A program made the position numbers and the translations under genes. From assembly GCA_021325475.1 (NCBI GenBank), contig JAJPHA010000050.1, positions 1 through 64,000 on the forward strand: a stretch of 64,000 bases of DNA, read 5' to 3'. Below the pieces are notes generated by a model. That model did no database searches. It was not told where the DNA came from and saw only the letters and a program-made list of their open reading frames with translations. Shown here in pieces: positions 1 through 15,300 of this stretch; the stretch's first letter is position 1; each line of letters opens with the position of its first letter. This DNA comes from Rhodanobacteraceae bacterium (lineage in GTDB: Bacteria; Pseudomonadota; Gammaproteobacteria; Xanthomonadales; Rhodanobacteraceae).

Positions 1-34
1 AAGGGGGCTGGAACACTGCGTGGCGGCGTGCGCT

Positions 35-79
35 TTCATGCGTGCATCCCACCGAAAGGAGCAGCGGCGGATTCGATGA
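35..79. repeat. Degenerate second copy of the mnmA 3' end
   Basis: These 45 bases match the last 45 bases of mnmA (145-189) at about 38 of 45 positions, in the same orientation and 110 bp further downstream of the gene. Read on the minus strand, the copy still encodes an MnmA-like tail (…ESAAAPFGGMHA and a TGA stop), compared with …[12 protein letters not shown] in the gene. The rest of 1-145 shows no gene. It looks like a tail duplication or the trace of an old recombination. Confidence 0.6.
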
Positions 80-110
80 AACGCGCAAGCGAAAGTGCAA
101 GCTCGCGAAG

Positions 111-128
111 AGCCCGACTGCGCGGGCT
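111..128 (-). terminator. Possible mnmA terminator hairpin
   Basis: AGCCCG and CGGGCT form a 6-bp stem with a 6-nt loop, about 20 bp beyond the mnmA stop codon. On the minus strand it is followed by CTTCG rather than a clean T-run, so it is only a weak intrinsic-terminator candidate. Confidence 0.3.
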
Positions 129-145
129 TCGGGTGCGACGCGCGT

Positions 146-1255
146 TCATCCGTGCATCCCGCCGAAAGGCGCGTCGGTGGCTTCGATGATGCCGCCGCCC
201 AGGCATTCCTCGCCGGCGTAGAAGACCACCGACTGCCCGGGCGTCACGGCGCGCTGCGGCGTCGCGAATGTAACCACACACGCATTCGAATCCAGTTCGA
301 CGCGGCACGCCTGATCGGTCTGGCGATAGCGTGTCTTGGCGGTGCAGGAAAACGCCTCGGCCGGCGGCGCGCCGGCGACCCAACCGAGATCGGTCGCGCG
401 CAGCCGCCGCGACTGCAACCAGGGATTGGCGCCGCCCTGCGCCACGTACAGCACGTTCGCCGCGACATCCTTGCCGACCACGTACCACGGCTCGCCGCCG
501 GCGTCGCGCCGCCCGCCGATGCGCAGGCCGGTGCGCTGACCGAGCGTGTAGTACATCACCCCGTCGTGCGTGCCGATGCGGATACCGTCCGGGCTGCGCA
601 TCTCGCCGGGCTGCACCGGCAGGTAGCGGCCAAGGAATTCGCGGAAATCGCGCTCGCCGATGAAGCAGATGCCGGTCGAATCCTTCTTGGCGTGCGTCGG
701 CAGACCGGCTTCGCGCGCCAGACGCCGCACCTCGGGCTTCGGCAGATCGCCGACCGGAAACAGCGTGGCGGCGAGCTCTGCCTGGCCCAGGGTGTGGAGA
801 AAATAACTCTGATCCTTGTCGGGATCGCGCCCGCGCAACAGCCGATGACGACCAGCGACGAGGTCGGTGCGCGCGTAGTGGCCGGTGGCGATGCGCGTGG
901 CGCCGAGCGTGCGTGCGTGCTCGAGAAAGGTCTTGAACTTGATCTCGCGATTGCACAGCACGTCCGGGTTCGGCGTGCGTCCGGCGCGGTATTCGGCGAG
1001 GAAATGTGCGAACACGCGGTCCCAGTACTCGGCGGCGAAATTGCGCGCATGGAACGGGATGCCGAGTTCGGCGCAAACCCGCAGCGCATCGGCGCGGTCC
1101 CGCTCGGCGTGGCATTCGCCGAAGCGCTCGTCCTCCTCCCAGTTCTGCATGAACATGCCGGCGACGTCGTGGCCGGCGCGCCGCAGCAGCAGCGCGGCGA
1201 CGGAGGAATCGACGCCGCCGGACACGCCGACGACGATGTCCGGTGCTCGGCTCAT
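146..1255 (-). CDS. mnmA: tRNA-specific 2-thiouridylase MnmA
   Basis: The enzyme adds sulfur to U34 of the tRNAs for Lys, Glu and Gln in the cytoplasm, taking it from the IscS/Tus relay. The 369-aa length equals the usual family size. The PP-loop SGGVDSS lies at residues 12-18. The two catalytic cysteines are present: Cys101 in [12 protein letters not shown] and Cys197 in DSTGICFIG. The ATG at 1255 is chosen because it overlaps the nudJ stop by 4 bp (ATGA), which suggests translational coupling; longer in-frame extensions have no family match. nudJ-mnmA adjacency is also seen in E. coli. Confidence 0.96.
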   Translation of the reverse strand: MSRAPDIVVGVSGGVDSSVAALLLRRAGHDVAGMFMQNWEEDERFGECHAERDRADALRVCAELGIPFHARNFAAEYWDRVFAHFLAEYRAGRTPNPDVLCNREIKFKTFLEHARTLGATRIATGHYARTDLVAGRHRLLRGRDPDKDQSYFLHTLGQAELAATLFPVGDLPKPEVRRLAREAGLPTHAKKDSTGICFIGERDFREFLGRYLPVQPGEMRSPDGIRIGTHDGVMYYTLGQRTGLRIGGRRDAGGEPWYVVGKDVAANVLYVAQGGANPWLQSRRLRATDLGWVAGAPPAEAFSCTAKTRYRQTDQACRVELDSNACVVTFATPQRAVTPGQSVVFYAGEECLGGGIIEATDAPFGGMHG

Positions 1256-1746
1256 CGCTGCCATTCGTCGGTCGCGAGCGCGACGAGCGCGTCGAGCGGC
1301 AGACGCCGGCCGGCGAGGTAATCGTCCACGCCACGCAGGACCATCGGGCTGCGCAAGCGGCGCCCGGCGGCGGTGAGCTCGTCGCGACTCAACCACAACG
1401 CACGCACGATGCCGGCATCGAGCGGCCGCTCGGCGTCGTGGCGCAGCGGCTGCGCAGAGAAGGTGAAGCGCACAAAGTGACTTTCCGCGTCAGGTGCCGT
1501 CCATTGGTAGACGCCGATCAGCGCGGTCAGCGCCACGTGCCAGCCGGTCTCCTCCAGCGTCTCGCGACACGCCGCGTCCGCCAGCGATTCGCCGCGCTCG
1601 AGGTGTCCGGCCGGCTGATTCAGCACGCGTTCGCCGCGCACCTCTTCCTCGACCAGCAGAAACCGGCCGTCGCGCGGCACGATGGTGGCGACGGTCACGT
1701 CGGGGCGCCAGACGGCGTCGGCGGCGAGGGAAATGGTCCGGTTCAT
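1252..1746 (-). CDS. nudJ: NUDIX hydrolase, NudJ-like phosphatase
   Basis: A 164-aa NUDIX protein resembling E. coli NudJ (YmfB), which hydrolyses nucleoside di-/triphosphates and thiamine pyrophosphate esters. The NUDIX box is complete at residues 47-69 (G-x5-E-x7-REUxEExGU, ending in RETLEETGW). The NQPAGHLE and QWTAPD segments are also typical of NudJ. It is the first gene of the pair with mnmA, which it overlaps by 4 bp, and it diverges from clpS. The ATG at 1746 is the only plausible start, since the family start region (WRPDVTVA) has no internal start codon. Confidence 0.9.
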   Translation of the reverse strand: MNRTISLAADAVWRPDVTVATIVPRDGRFLLVEEEVRGERVLNQPAGHLERGESLADAACRETLEETGWHVALTALIGVYQWTAPDAESHFVRFTFSAQPLRHDAERPLDAGIVRALWLSRDELTAAGRRLRSPMVLRGVDDYLAGRRLPLDALVALATDEWQR

Positions 1747-1818
1747 GCTTGGCTGAATGGTACACGAGCGCTGCCGGTCGGCGTCTTGAAATCGTCCGCG
1801 AACAGCGCTACACAGGGC

Positions 1819-1824
1819 TATAAT
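1819..1824 (+). promoter_or_regulatory. Candidate -10 box of clpS
   Basis: A perfect TATAAT lies 42 bp before the clpS ATG in the 119-bp gap between divergent nudJ and clpS. No good -35 hexamer is found at 16-18 bp; a TTGAAA at 1786 is too far away. A promoter is likely here but not proven. Confidence 0.35.
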
Positions 1825-1865
1825 CGTTCATCGCCGGAACGTTGCAAGCGGGCACCTGACGATCG

Positions 1866-2192
1866 ATGTCGCAACAACCTGAACGCCATTCGGAGCTGCA
1901 ACACGGCCTGGCCGTGGAGGAAGTACGGCCGGAACTGCAGCGGCCCCCGCTGTACCAGGTGGTCCTGCTCAACGACGACTACACGCCGATGGATTTCGTG
2001 GTGGTCGTGCTCGAGACGTTTTTCAACATGCCGCGCGAACTGGCGACGCAGGTGATGCTCCATGTGCACACCCGCGGCAAGGGCGTCTGCGGCGTGTTCA
2101 CCCGCGAGGTGGCCGAGACCAAGGTCACCCAGGTCAACGAGTTCGCGCGCGCGCATCAGCATCCGCTGCTATGTACTCTGGAAAAGGCCTGA
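1866..2192 (+). CDS. clpS: ClpAP adaptor ClpS
   Basis: ClpS binds the N-domain of ClpA and delivers N-degron substrates to ClpAP, while blocking SsrA substrates and ClpA autodegradation. At 108 aa the length is typical. The core [17 protein letters not shown] includes the conserved DD of the substrate pocket, and the [13 protein letters not shown] region carries the HxxG-type contacts with ClpA. The N-terminal 25 residues are the variable arm. It is followed by clpA after 78 bp, the canonical gammaproteobacterial order. Confidence 0.97.
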   Translation: MSQQPERHSELQHGLAVEEVRPELQRPPLYQVVLLNDDYTPMDFVVVVLETFFNMPRELATQVMLHVHTRGKGVCGVFTREVAETKVTQVNEFARAHQHPLLCTLEKA

Positions 2193-2270
2193 CGCCGTCC
2201 CCATCCATCGGAGGCGGCGGATCGTTCCGATCGCCGCGATCACGGAGGATCGCCCACCTGGAGTCGTTTG

Positions 2271-4544
<2,274 letters not shown>

Positions 4545-4591
4545 GGTCCGCCGCCGCGCGGCGCGCGGCGTGTGGCGGCCGGGAAAAGTGC

Positions 4592-4616
4592 ACGGCGCGG
4601 CCGCCTGCCGCGCCGT
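4592..4616. terminator. Bidirectional terminator between clpA and infA
   Basis: A perfect 10-bp GC stem (ACGGCGCGGC and GCCGCGCCGT) with a 5-nt loop lies between the convergent ends of clpA and infA. It is followed by TTT on the plus strand and by a CTTTT tract shortly after it on the minus strand, so it could end transcription from both sides. Confidence 0.5.
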
Positions 4617-4617
4617 T

Positions 4618-4836
4618 TCACTTCATGCGGTAGGTGATGCGGCCCTTGGTCAGGTCGTAGGGCGTCATTTCCACCTTGACCTTGTCGCCGGTGAGGATGC
4701 GGATGTAGTTCTTGCGCATGCGGCCGGAAATGTGCGCGGTGACGACGTGTCCGTTCTCGAGCTTCACCCGGAACATGGTATTGGGCAAGGTCTCGAGCAC
4801 CGTGCCTTCCATTTCGATTTGATCGTCTTTCGCCAT
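4618..4836 (-). CDS. infA: Translation initiation factor IF-1
   Basis: IF-1 binds the ribosomal A site of the 30S subunit during initiation. The 72-aa product is a single OB-fold/S1-type domain with the family signature [13 protein letters not shown] at the start, then [18 protein letters not shown] and [15 protein letters not shown]. The start is fixed by the universal MAKDD N-terminus; the open frame extends much further upstream without homology. It sits between clpA and aat as in E. coli, but no tRNA-Ser gene lies between clpA and infA here. Confidence 0.98.
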   Translation of the reverse strand: MAKDDQIEMEGTVLETLPNTMFRVKLENGHVVTAHISGRMRKNYIRILTGDKVKVEMTPYDLTKGRITYRMK

Positions 4837-4969
4837 TGGCTCGTTTTCGAGAAGTGCGGCTCCAAATGACCGCGTTCTGTTTCCCGCATTCAGGCACGAA
4901 TGCGAAAACGACGGGGCGCGATTCTGCCACGTTCGTTGAGCGGCGGGAAGCGATTCCCGGCGCGTCGCC

Positions 4970-5704
4970 TCAATCGGCGAGCTCGCTCGCGACCAGGCGC
5001 GGCCAGCGATCCGCCCAGCGCCCGGGCACGCCGGGCAGGGCCGCCAGCCGTTCGGTCTCGGCGACGAACGTCGCCCGCGGCATGTCGAATGCACCCAGCC
5101 GGGCGAGGTGGGACGAGGCCACCTGCGCATCGAGCCACGGGAAGCCCCAGTCGCGGAGCATCCGGCACAAGGCGATCAGCGCCACCTTGGAGCCGTTGGT
5201 GCGCGCGCTGAACATGGATTCGCCGAAGAACATCCGTCCGAGCGCGACGCCATAGACGCCGCCGGCCAGCGCGCCGTCGCGGTCATACACCTCGATCGAA
5301 TGCGCGTGGCCGAGTTCATGCAAACCGCCGTAGGCGGCCTGCATCGCCGCCGTGATCCAGGTGCCCGGCTGGCCGCGACGCGGCGCGGCGCAGGCGCGCA
5401 GCACCTCGGCAAAGGCGAGGTCCGCGCGAATCGTCCAGTCGCAGCGCCGCAGCCAGCGCCGCAGCCGCGTGCCGACGTGCAACCGCTCCGTCGCGAACAC
5501 GTTGCGCGGATCCGGCGACCACCACAGGATCGGCTCGCCTTCGGCGTACCACGGGAAGATGCCGTGCCGATAGGCTTCGAGCAGACGCGGAACGGACAGA
5601 TCGCCACCCGCCGCGAGCAGACCGTTGGGACGACGCAGGGCGCGCTCGACCGGCGGAAACGGTTCGAGCCCGCCGGGACGCAGGATCGGGATGCGCAGCG
5701 TCAC
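4970..5704 (-). CDS. aat: Leucyl/phenylalanyl-tRNA--protein transferase
   Basis: Aat attaches Leu or Phe to proteins with N-terminal Arg or Lys, creating N-degrons that ClpS then delivers to ClpAP. Functionally it belongs with clpS-clpA, 3 kb away. The 244-aa protein has the family blocks [55 protein letters not shown] and [11 protein letters not shown]. The GTG at 5704 is chosen because it overlaps the upstream gene's stop by 4 bp (GTGA) and places the protein start just before the conserved block. Confidence 0.96.
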   Translation of the reverse strand: MTLRIPILRPGGLEPFPPVERALRRPNGLLAAGGDLSVPRLLEAYRHGIFPWYAEGEPILWWSPDPRNVFATERLHVGTRLRRWLRRCDWTIRADLAFAEVLRACAAPRRGQPGTWITAAMQAAYGGLHELGHAHSIEVYDRDGALAGGVYGVALGRMFFGESMFSARTNGSKVALIALCRMLRDWGFPWLDAQVASSHLARLGAFDMPRATFVAETERLAALPGVPGRWADRWPRLVASELAD

Positions 5705-6885
5705 GGTGCCGCCGGCTTGCCCGGGTCGGGCGCGGCGCTCGTCGTGTGCGATGGATGCTGCGCATAGGGCGAGTGCCGCAGCAGTTCGGCGTGATGGCGT
5801 TCGAGCAGCCGTGCCTCGCGTGCCAGTGCTTCGCCCACGGCGGCGCGGAACCGGGCGTCGGCGAGATGATGCGCCGAACGGGTGGGTGCCGGCAGAAAGC
5901 CGCGCGCGAGCTTGTGCTCGCCCTGCGCGCCCGGTTCGAAGCGGCTCAGGCCGTGGCGGAGACAGTATTCGATTCCCTGGTAATAGCAGACCTCGAAGTG
6001 CAGCCCCGGTACCGGCTCGTCGCAACCCCAATAACGCCCGTACAGCGTATCGCGGCTGCGCAGCAGCAGCGCGCCGGCGATCGTGTCCGCGCCGCGTCGC
6101 GCGAACACGCCGAGCACGCGCTGCGGCATGGCGGCGCCGAGATGGCGGAAGAATGCGAGCGTCAAGGTCGGCGTGTTGCCCTTGTCGTGGAAGGTCGCTC
6201 GATAATAGCGGTGCAATCGCCGCCAATCCTCCTCGCCGATCTCGTTGCCGTGCAGGATCTCGCAACGCACTCCGGCGCGCGCCACCCGCGCGCGTTCCTG
6301 GCGCAGATTCTTGCGCTTCTTGGCGTTCAACGCATCGAGAAAATCGGCGAAGTCGCGCCAGCCGGGCTGGCGCTGCCAGTGGAATTGCCAGTCGTGACGC
6401 GCCAGCCAGCCGGCGGCGGCGAGCGCCGCGGCGTCGGCCTCGTCGATGAAATTGACGTGCGCCGAGGAAAAGCCGCCGCGTTCGAGCTCTGCGTCGAGCG
6501 CCGCGGTCAGCGCTCGGCGCAATGTACCGTCGTCCGCCGTGCCGGTGAGCAGACGCGGACCGGTGACGGGCGAGTAGGGTACGCCGCAGAGCAGCTTCGG
6601 ATAGTAGGCGAGCCCGTGACGCACGTAGGCATCGGCCCAGTGCCAGTCGAACACGTATTCGCCGTGCGAATTGAACTTGCGATACAGCGGCGCCGCCGCG
6701 ACCAGGCGGTCGTCGCGATACAGCGCCAGATGATGCGGCACCCAGCCGAACTCGCGACGCACGCAGCCGTGCCGTTCCAGGCCGCAAAGAAACGCGTGGT
6801 CGAGAAATGGATTATCCGACGGCAGCAGGGCATTCCAGTCCGCCGCGGGGATCTCCTCGAGCGATGCATGAAAGCGGATGTTCAT
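5701..6885 (-). CDS. GNAT/FemAB-like acyltransferase family protein
   Basis: A 394-aa protein resembling the FemAB-like/GNAT family often annotated as a peptidoglycan-biosynthesis-type N-acyltransferase and often found beside aat. Recognisable blocks are NPFLDHAFLCGLE, YVFDWHWADAY, AHVNFIDE, the KKRKNLRQER basic segment and the C-terminal FEPGAQGEHKLARGF. The start at 6885 (MNIRFHASLEE) is preferred over the upstream in-frame ATGs because it begins the conserved domain. It is coupled to aat by a 4-bp overlap. The true substrate is unknown. Confidence 0.8.
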   Translation of the reverse strand: MNIRFHASLEEIPAADWNALLPSDNPFLDHAFLCGLERHGCVRREFGWVPHHLALYRDDRLVAAAPLYRKFNSHGEYVFDWHWADAYVRHGLAYYPKLLCGVPYSPVTGPRLLTGTADDGTLRRALTAALDAELERGGFSSAHVNFIDEADAAALAAAGWLARHDWQFHWQRQPGWRDFADFLDALNAKKRKNLRQERARVARAGVRCEILHGNEIGEEDWRRLHRYYRATFHDKGNTPTLTLAFFRHLGAAMPQRVLGVFARRGADTIAGALLLRSRDTLYGRYWGCDEPVPGLHFEVCYYQGIEYCLRHGLSRFEPGAQGEHKLARGFLPAPTRSAHHLADARFRAAVGEALAREARLLERHHAELLRHSPYAQHPSHTTSAAPDPGKPAAP

Positions 6886-6991
6886 CTTGCGTGCCCACGC
6901 CCTCCTCACGGGCGCGGCGTTGCCGAGCGCGGGATCCGGTCTTCGGTGTTGCCCTTCGCGCGCCATGCCGTTCATGGCATCGCGCAAGCGC

Positions 6992-11572
<4,581 letters not shown>

Positions 11573-11576
11573 GCTC

Positions 11577-12227
11577 ATGATGAGAGTCCTGTTCCTGTTG
11601 TTGCTTGCGATCGCGGGCGCCGCGCACGCCGCCGAGACGGCGCGCGCGCGGCTCGATGCCTTCGCCAGGGATTTGCGCGCGCTGCGCGGCGATTTCACCC
11701 AGGATGTGCACGATCCGAACGGCGGCACCGCCAGAACGAGCCGCGGCACGGTCGCGCTCGAGGCACCGCGCCGGTTCCGCTGGGAGACGACGACGCCGTA
11801 TCGGCAATTGATCGTCGCCGACGGCGAGAAGGTCTGGATCTACGATGCCGACCTCGAGCAGGTCACGGTGCGCGCGCAAGGTACCGAGGAGGCGCACAGC
11901 CCGCTGACCGTGCTCACCGATCTTTCGCGCCTCGACCACGATTTCGCGACCAGCGAGCGGGGCGAGCACGACGGCCTGCTCTGGCTGCGTCTGCAATCGA
12001 AGGACAAGGAACCGCAGTTCGCCTGGTGCGATCTCGGCTTCGACGCGAACGGCCTGGCGCGCATGGATTTCGAGGACACCCTCGGCAATCGCACCGCGAT
12101 CCGCTTCTCGGGCTGGCAGCGCAATCCGAAACTGGCGCCGGAACTGTTCCGCTTCACGCCGCCGAAGGGCGTGGACGTGATCGGCGATCCGACGCCGGCG
12201 GCCGAGGCGTTCCCGATCAGGGACTGA
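11577..12227 (+). CDS. lolA: Outer-membrane lipoprotein carrier LolA
   Basis: A periplasmic chaperone that carries lipoproteins from LolCDE to LolB. The 216-aa precursor has a signal peptide with predicted cleavage at AHA|AE near residue 18. The mature part shows LRGDFTQDV, APRRFRWETTTPY and GEKVWIYDADLEQVTVR, typical of LolA. It follows ftsK by 4 bp, the standard ftsK-lolA-rarA order, though here a SulP gene is inserted on the opposite strand before rarA. Its 3' end overlaps that gene by 11 bp. Confidence 0.95.
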   Translation: MMRVLFLLLLAIAGAAHAAETARARLDAFARDLRALRGDFTQDVHDPNGGTARTSRGTVALEAPRRFRWETTTPYRQLIVADGEKVWIYDADLEQVTVRAQGTEEAHSPLTVLTDLSRLDHDFATSERGEHDGLLWLRLQSKDKEPQFAWCDLGFDANGLARMDFEDTLGNRTAIRFSGWQRNPKLAPELFRFTPPKGVDVIGDPTPAAEAFPIRD

Positions 12228-13908
12228 CCGGCGCCGCCAGCGCCACGGCCTCGGCGAAATTCGCCGCGAAGCGCAGCCGTTCGCCGTCCGGTTCGATGCC
12301 CATCTGCGCGAGGATGCGTCGCGGCTGGTCGCGCAGTCCGGAAAGAATCACGCGCGTGCCCTGCTCGCGGCAGCGCCCGAGCATCTGGCGCAGCGCGGTC
12401 ACGCCGCTGGCGTCGATCAGGGGAACGAGCCGCATGCGCAGGATGAAGACCTGCGGCGGCGAGGGAAACTGGTTCAGCACGTCGTCGAGGCGATTCGCCA
12501 CGGCGAAGAACAGCGGCCCGGAGATCTGGAAGACCTCGACGCCCGCCGGCAGTTGCGCGCGCTGATCCGGCTCGCGCAAGCCGACCGCGTCGTCGCGATC
12601 CTCCTCCAGCAGCGCGACGTCGGACTGCATCGCCACCACTTCGCTCATGCGGTGCATGAACAGGAAACTGGCGAGGACCAGGCCGACCTCGATGGCGACG
12701 GTGAGGTCGAACACGACGGTGAGCCCGAAGGTGAGCAGCAGCACCACGCGATCACCGACCGGGCCACTCATCAGGTGCTTGAAGCTCTCGATCTCGGCCA
12801 TGTTCCAGGCGACCACCACCAGCACCGCGGCCAGCGTCGCCAGCGGCACGTAGGCCATCACCGGCGCGAGCAACAGCATGAACAGCAGCAGGAACAGGGC
12901 GTGGAGCATGCCCGCCACCGGCGAACGCGCGCCGGAGCGGATGTTGGTCGCAGTGCGCGCGATCGCGCCGGTCGCCGGCAGCCCGCCGAACAGCGCCGAG
13001 GCCACGTTCGCCGCGCCCTGGGCGACGAGCTCGCAGTTCGAGCGATGGCGTCCGCCGATCATGCCGTCGGCGACCACGGCCGACAGCAGCGATTCCACGC
13101 CGGCGAGAAACGCGATCGTGAACGAACTCGGAAAGAGTTCGGTCGTGCGCTCGAACGGGATGTGCGGAAAATCGAAGCGGGGCAGGGCGGCGGGAATCCC
13201 GCCGAAGCGCGAACCGATCGTGTCGACCGGCAGGTGCCAGGCGACGACCGCCACGCCGCCGGCGATCACGGCGATGAGGAATCCCGGCAGCTTCGGCTGG
13301 AATCGACGCAACAGCACGATGGTGGCGAGGCTCGCGAGGCTGAGCAGCACGGTCACGCCGCTGGCGCTCGGCAGATGCGCGACATACGCGGACCAGCGCG
13401 CGAAGAAATCCGCCGGCACCTTGTCCATCGTCAATCCGAGCAGATCCTTCACCTGGCTGGAGAAGATGCTGGCGGCGATGCCGGAGGTGAAACCGGTGAT
13501 CACCGGCTGCGGCATGTACTTCATCAGCGTGCCGATCCGCAGCACACCGGCGCCGATCAGCATGATCCCGGCGAGCAGAGTGCACAGGATCAGGCCGCCG
13601 TAACCGAACTTGTCGATCACGTTGAACACCACCGGAATGAACGCGGCGGTCGGGCCGCCGATCTGCACGCGCGAGCCGCCGAGCAGCGAGATCAGGAACC
13701 CGGCCACGATCGCGGTATGCAGGCCCTTGTCCGGCGTGGTGCCCGAGGCGATCGCCAGCGCCATCGCCAGCGGCAGGGCGACCACCGCCACGGTCAGTCC
13801 GGCGACGGCGTCGTGGCGCAGGTCGCGCGCGTCGTAGCCGCGGCGCAGGATGGTGACGAGCTTCGGCACATACAGGTGCCAGAGCGGGGTCGGCGGCGCG
13901 GCGGACAT
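12217..13908 (-). CDS. SulP-family anion transporter with STAS domain
   Basis: A 563-aa inner-membrane secondary transporter of the SLC26/SulP family. Family members carry sulfate, bicarbonate or dicarboxylates, and the substrate cannot be told from sequence. The N-terminal LTVAVVALPLAMALAIASG and IGGPTAAF segments form the conserved core, followed by about 11-12 further helices. A STAS domain occupies roughly residues 440-555, with the LIDASGVTAL signature. The start at 13908 gives the usual MSAAPPTPLW… cytoplasmic leader. It diverges from rarA by 36 bp and ends tail-to-tail, overlapping lolA. Placement away from the cys genes neither supports nor excludes sulfate uptake. Confidence 0.92.
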   Translation of the reverse strand: MSAAPPTPLWHLYVPKLVTILRRGYDARDLRHDAVAGLTVAVVALPLAMALAIASGTTPDKGLHTAIVAGFLISLLGGSRVQIGGPTAAFIPVVFNVIDKFGYGGLILCTLLAGIMLIGAGVLRIGTLMKYMPQPVITGFTSGIAASIFSSQVKDLLGLTMDKVPADFFARWSAYVAHLPSASGVTVLLSLASLATIVLLRRFQPKLPGFLIAVIAGGVAVVAWHLPVDTIGSRFGGIPAALPRFDFPHIPFERTTELFPSSFTIAFLAGVESLLSAVVADGMIGGRHRSNCELVAQGAANVASALFGGLPATGAIARTATNIRSGARSPVAGMLHALFLLLFMLLLAPVMAYVPLATLAAVLVVVAWNMAEIESFKHLMSGPVGDRVVLLLTFGLTVVFDLTVAIEVGLVLASFLFMHRMSEVVAMQSDVALLEEDRDDAVGLREPDQRAQLPAGVEVFQISGPLFFAVANRLDDVLNQFPSPPQVFILRMRLVPLIDASGVTALRQMLGRCREQGTRVILSGLRDQPRRILAQMGIEPDGERLRFAANFAEAVALAAPVSP

Positions 13909-13944
13909 GGCGCACGAGCATAGCGGATTGCGTATGATCGCGAC

Positions 13945-15300
13945 ATGCCTTCGCGCAAACCGGCGCGCCACGCGCCGCCACTGTTCGCCGAATCCGATGC
14001 GCTCAAGCCGCTGGCCGAGCGCATGCGGCCGACCACGCTCGACGAGATCGTCGGCCAGCCGCGCCTGCTCGCGCCGGACGCGCCGCTGCGGCGCGCGATC
14101 GAGGCCGGGCGCGTGTATTCGATGATCCTGTGGGGACCGCCGGGTTGCGGCAAGACCACCCTGGCGCTGCTGCTGGCGAAATACGCGCAGGCGGAATTCC
14201 GCGCGATCTCCGCGGTGCTCGCCGGTCTCGCCGAGGTGCGCGAAGCGCTCGCCGAAGCCGCCGCGCACTTCGCGCAGGGCAAACGCACCGTGCTGTTCGT
14301 CGACGAGGTGCATCGGTTCAACAAGGCCCAACAGGACGCCTTTCTGCCACACATCGAGAAGGGCGTGATCCTGTTCGTCGGCGCAACCACCGAGAATCCC
14401 TCGTTCGAGCTCAACTCCGCGCTGCTGTCGCGCTGTCGCGTGCACGTGATGGACGCGGTGGCGCCCGCGGCGATCGTCGAGGCGCTGCGGCGCGCGCTCG
14501 CGGATCGCGAACGCGGCCTCGGCGCCAGCAAGCTCGCCGTGGCCGATACCGCGCTCGCGGCGATCGCCGAGGCCGCCGACGGCGACGTGCGGCGCGCGCT
14601 GACCCTGCTCGAAATCGCCGCGGACGTGTGCCACGGTGGCGTGATCGACGAAACGACGCTCGCGCAGGTGCTCGCCGACCGCACGCGCCGCTTCGACAAG
14701 GGCGGCGAGCAGTTCTACGACCAGATCTCGGCGCTGCACAAGTCGGTGCGCAGCTCCGATGCCGACGCCGCGCTGTACTGGTGCGCGCGCATGCTCGACG
14801 GCGGCGTCGATCCGGCGTATCTCGCCCGCCGGCTGACGCGCATGGCGATCGAGGACATCGGTCTGGCCGATCCGCGCGCCCTGCAATTCGCGCTCGAAGC
14901 CTGGGATGCCTACGAGCGCCTCGGCTCGCCCGAAGGCGAACTGGCGCTGGCGGAGGCCGCGCTCTATCTCGCCATTGCGGCGAAAAGCAACGCCGCCGAC
15001 GCGGCGTTCGGCGCGGTGCGGGACGTGATCGCGCAGACCGGCACGCTGGAGGTGCCGCTGCACCTGCGCAACGCACCGACCGCGCTGATGCGCCGGCTCG
15101 GCTACGGCAAGGGCTATCAATACGATCACGATCTGGCCGGCGGCATCGCGCTCGATCAGCAATGCCTGCCCGAGGCGCTCGCCGGCCGCGAATTCTACCA
15201 GCCCACCGAACGCGGCCTCGAAGCGAAGATCCGCGAGAAGTTGCAAAGTATACGCGCGGCGCGCGCCGCCGCGCGCAAGGCAAAGGGCACGGACACGTGA
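13945..15300 (+). CDS. rarA: Replication-associated recombination protein RarA (MgsA)
   Basis: A clamp-loader-like AAA+ ATPase acting at stalled replication forks. The 451-aa protein has Walker A GPPGCGKTT (64-72), Walker B VLFVDEVHRFNK (Asp120-Glu121), sensor 1 GATTENPSFELNSALLSRC, and the C-terminal MgsA tetramerisation region (HKSVRSSDADAALYW, GYQYDHD). It is coupled to the following MFS gene by a 4-bp GTGA overlap. Length and order (lolA-rarA-serS) match the family. Confidence 0.97.
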   Translation: MPSRKPARHAPPLFAESDALKPLAERMRPTTLDEIVGQPRLLAPDAPLRRAIEAGRVYSMILWGPPGCGKTTLALLLAKYAQAEFRAISAVLAGLAEVREALAEAAAHFAQGKRTVLFVDEVHRFNKAQQDAFLPHIEKGVILFVGATTENPSFELNSALLSRCRVHVMDAVAPAAIVEALRRALADRERGLGASKLAVADTALAAIAEAADGDVRRALTLLEIAADVCHGGVIDETTLAQVLADRTRRFDKGGEQFYDQISALHKSVRSSDADAALYWCARMLDGGVDPAYLARRLTRMAIEDIGLADPRALQFALEAWDAYERLGSPEGELALAEAALYLAIAAKSNAADAAFGAVRDVIAQTGTLEVPLHLRNAPTALMRRLGYGKGYQYDHDLAGGIALDQQCLPEALAGREFYQPTERGLEAKIREKLQSIRAARAAARKAKGTDT

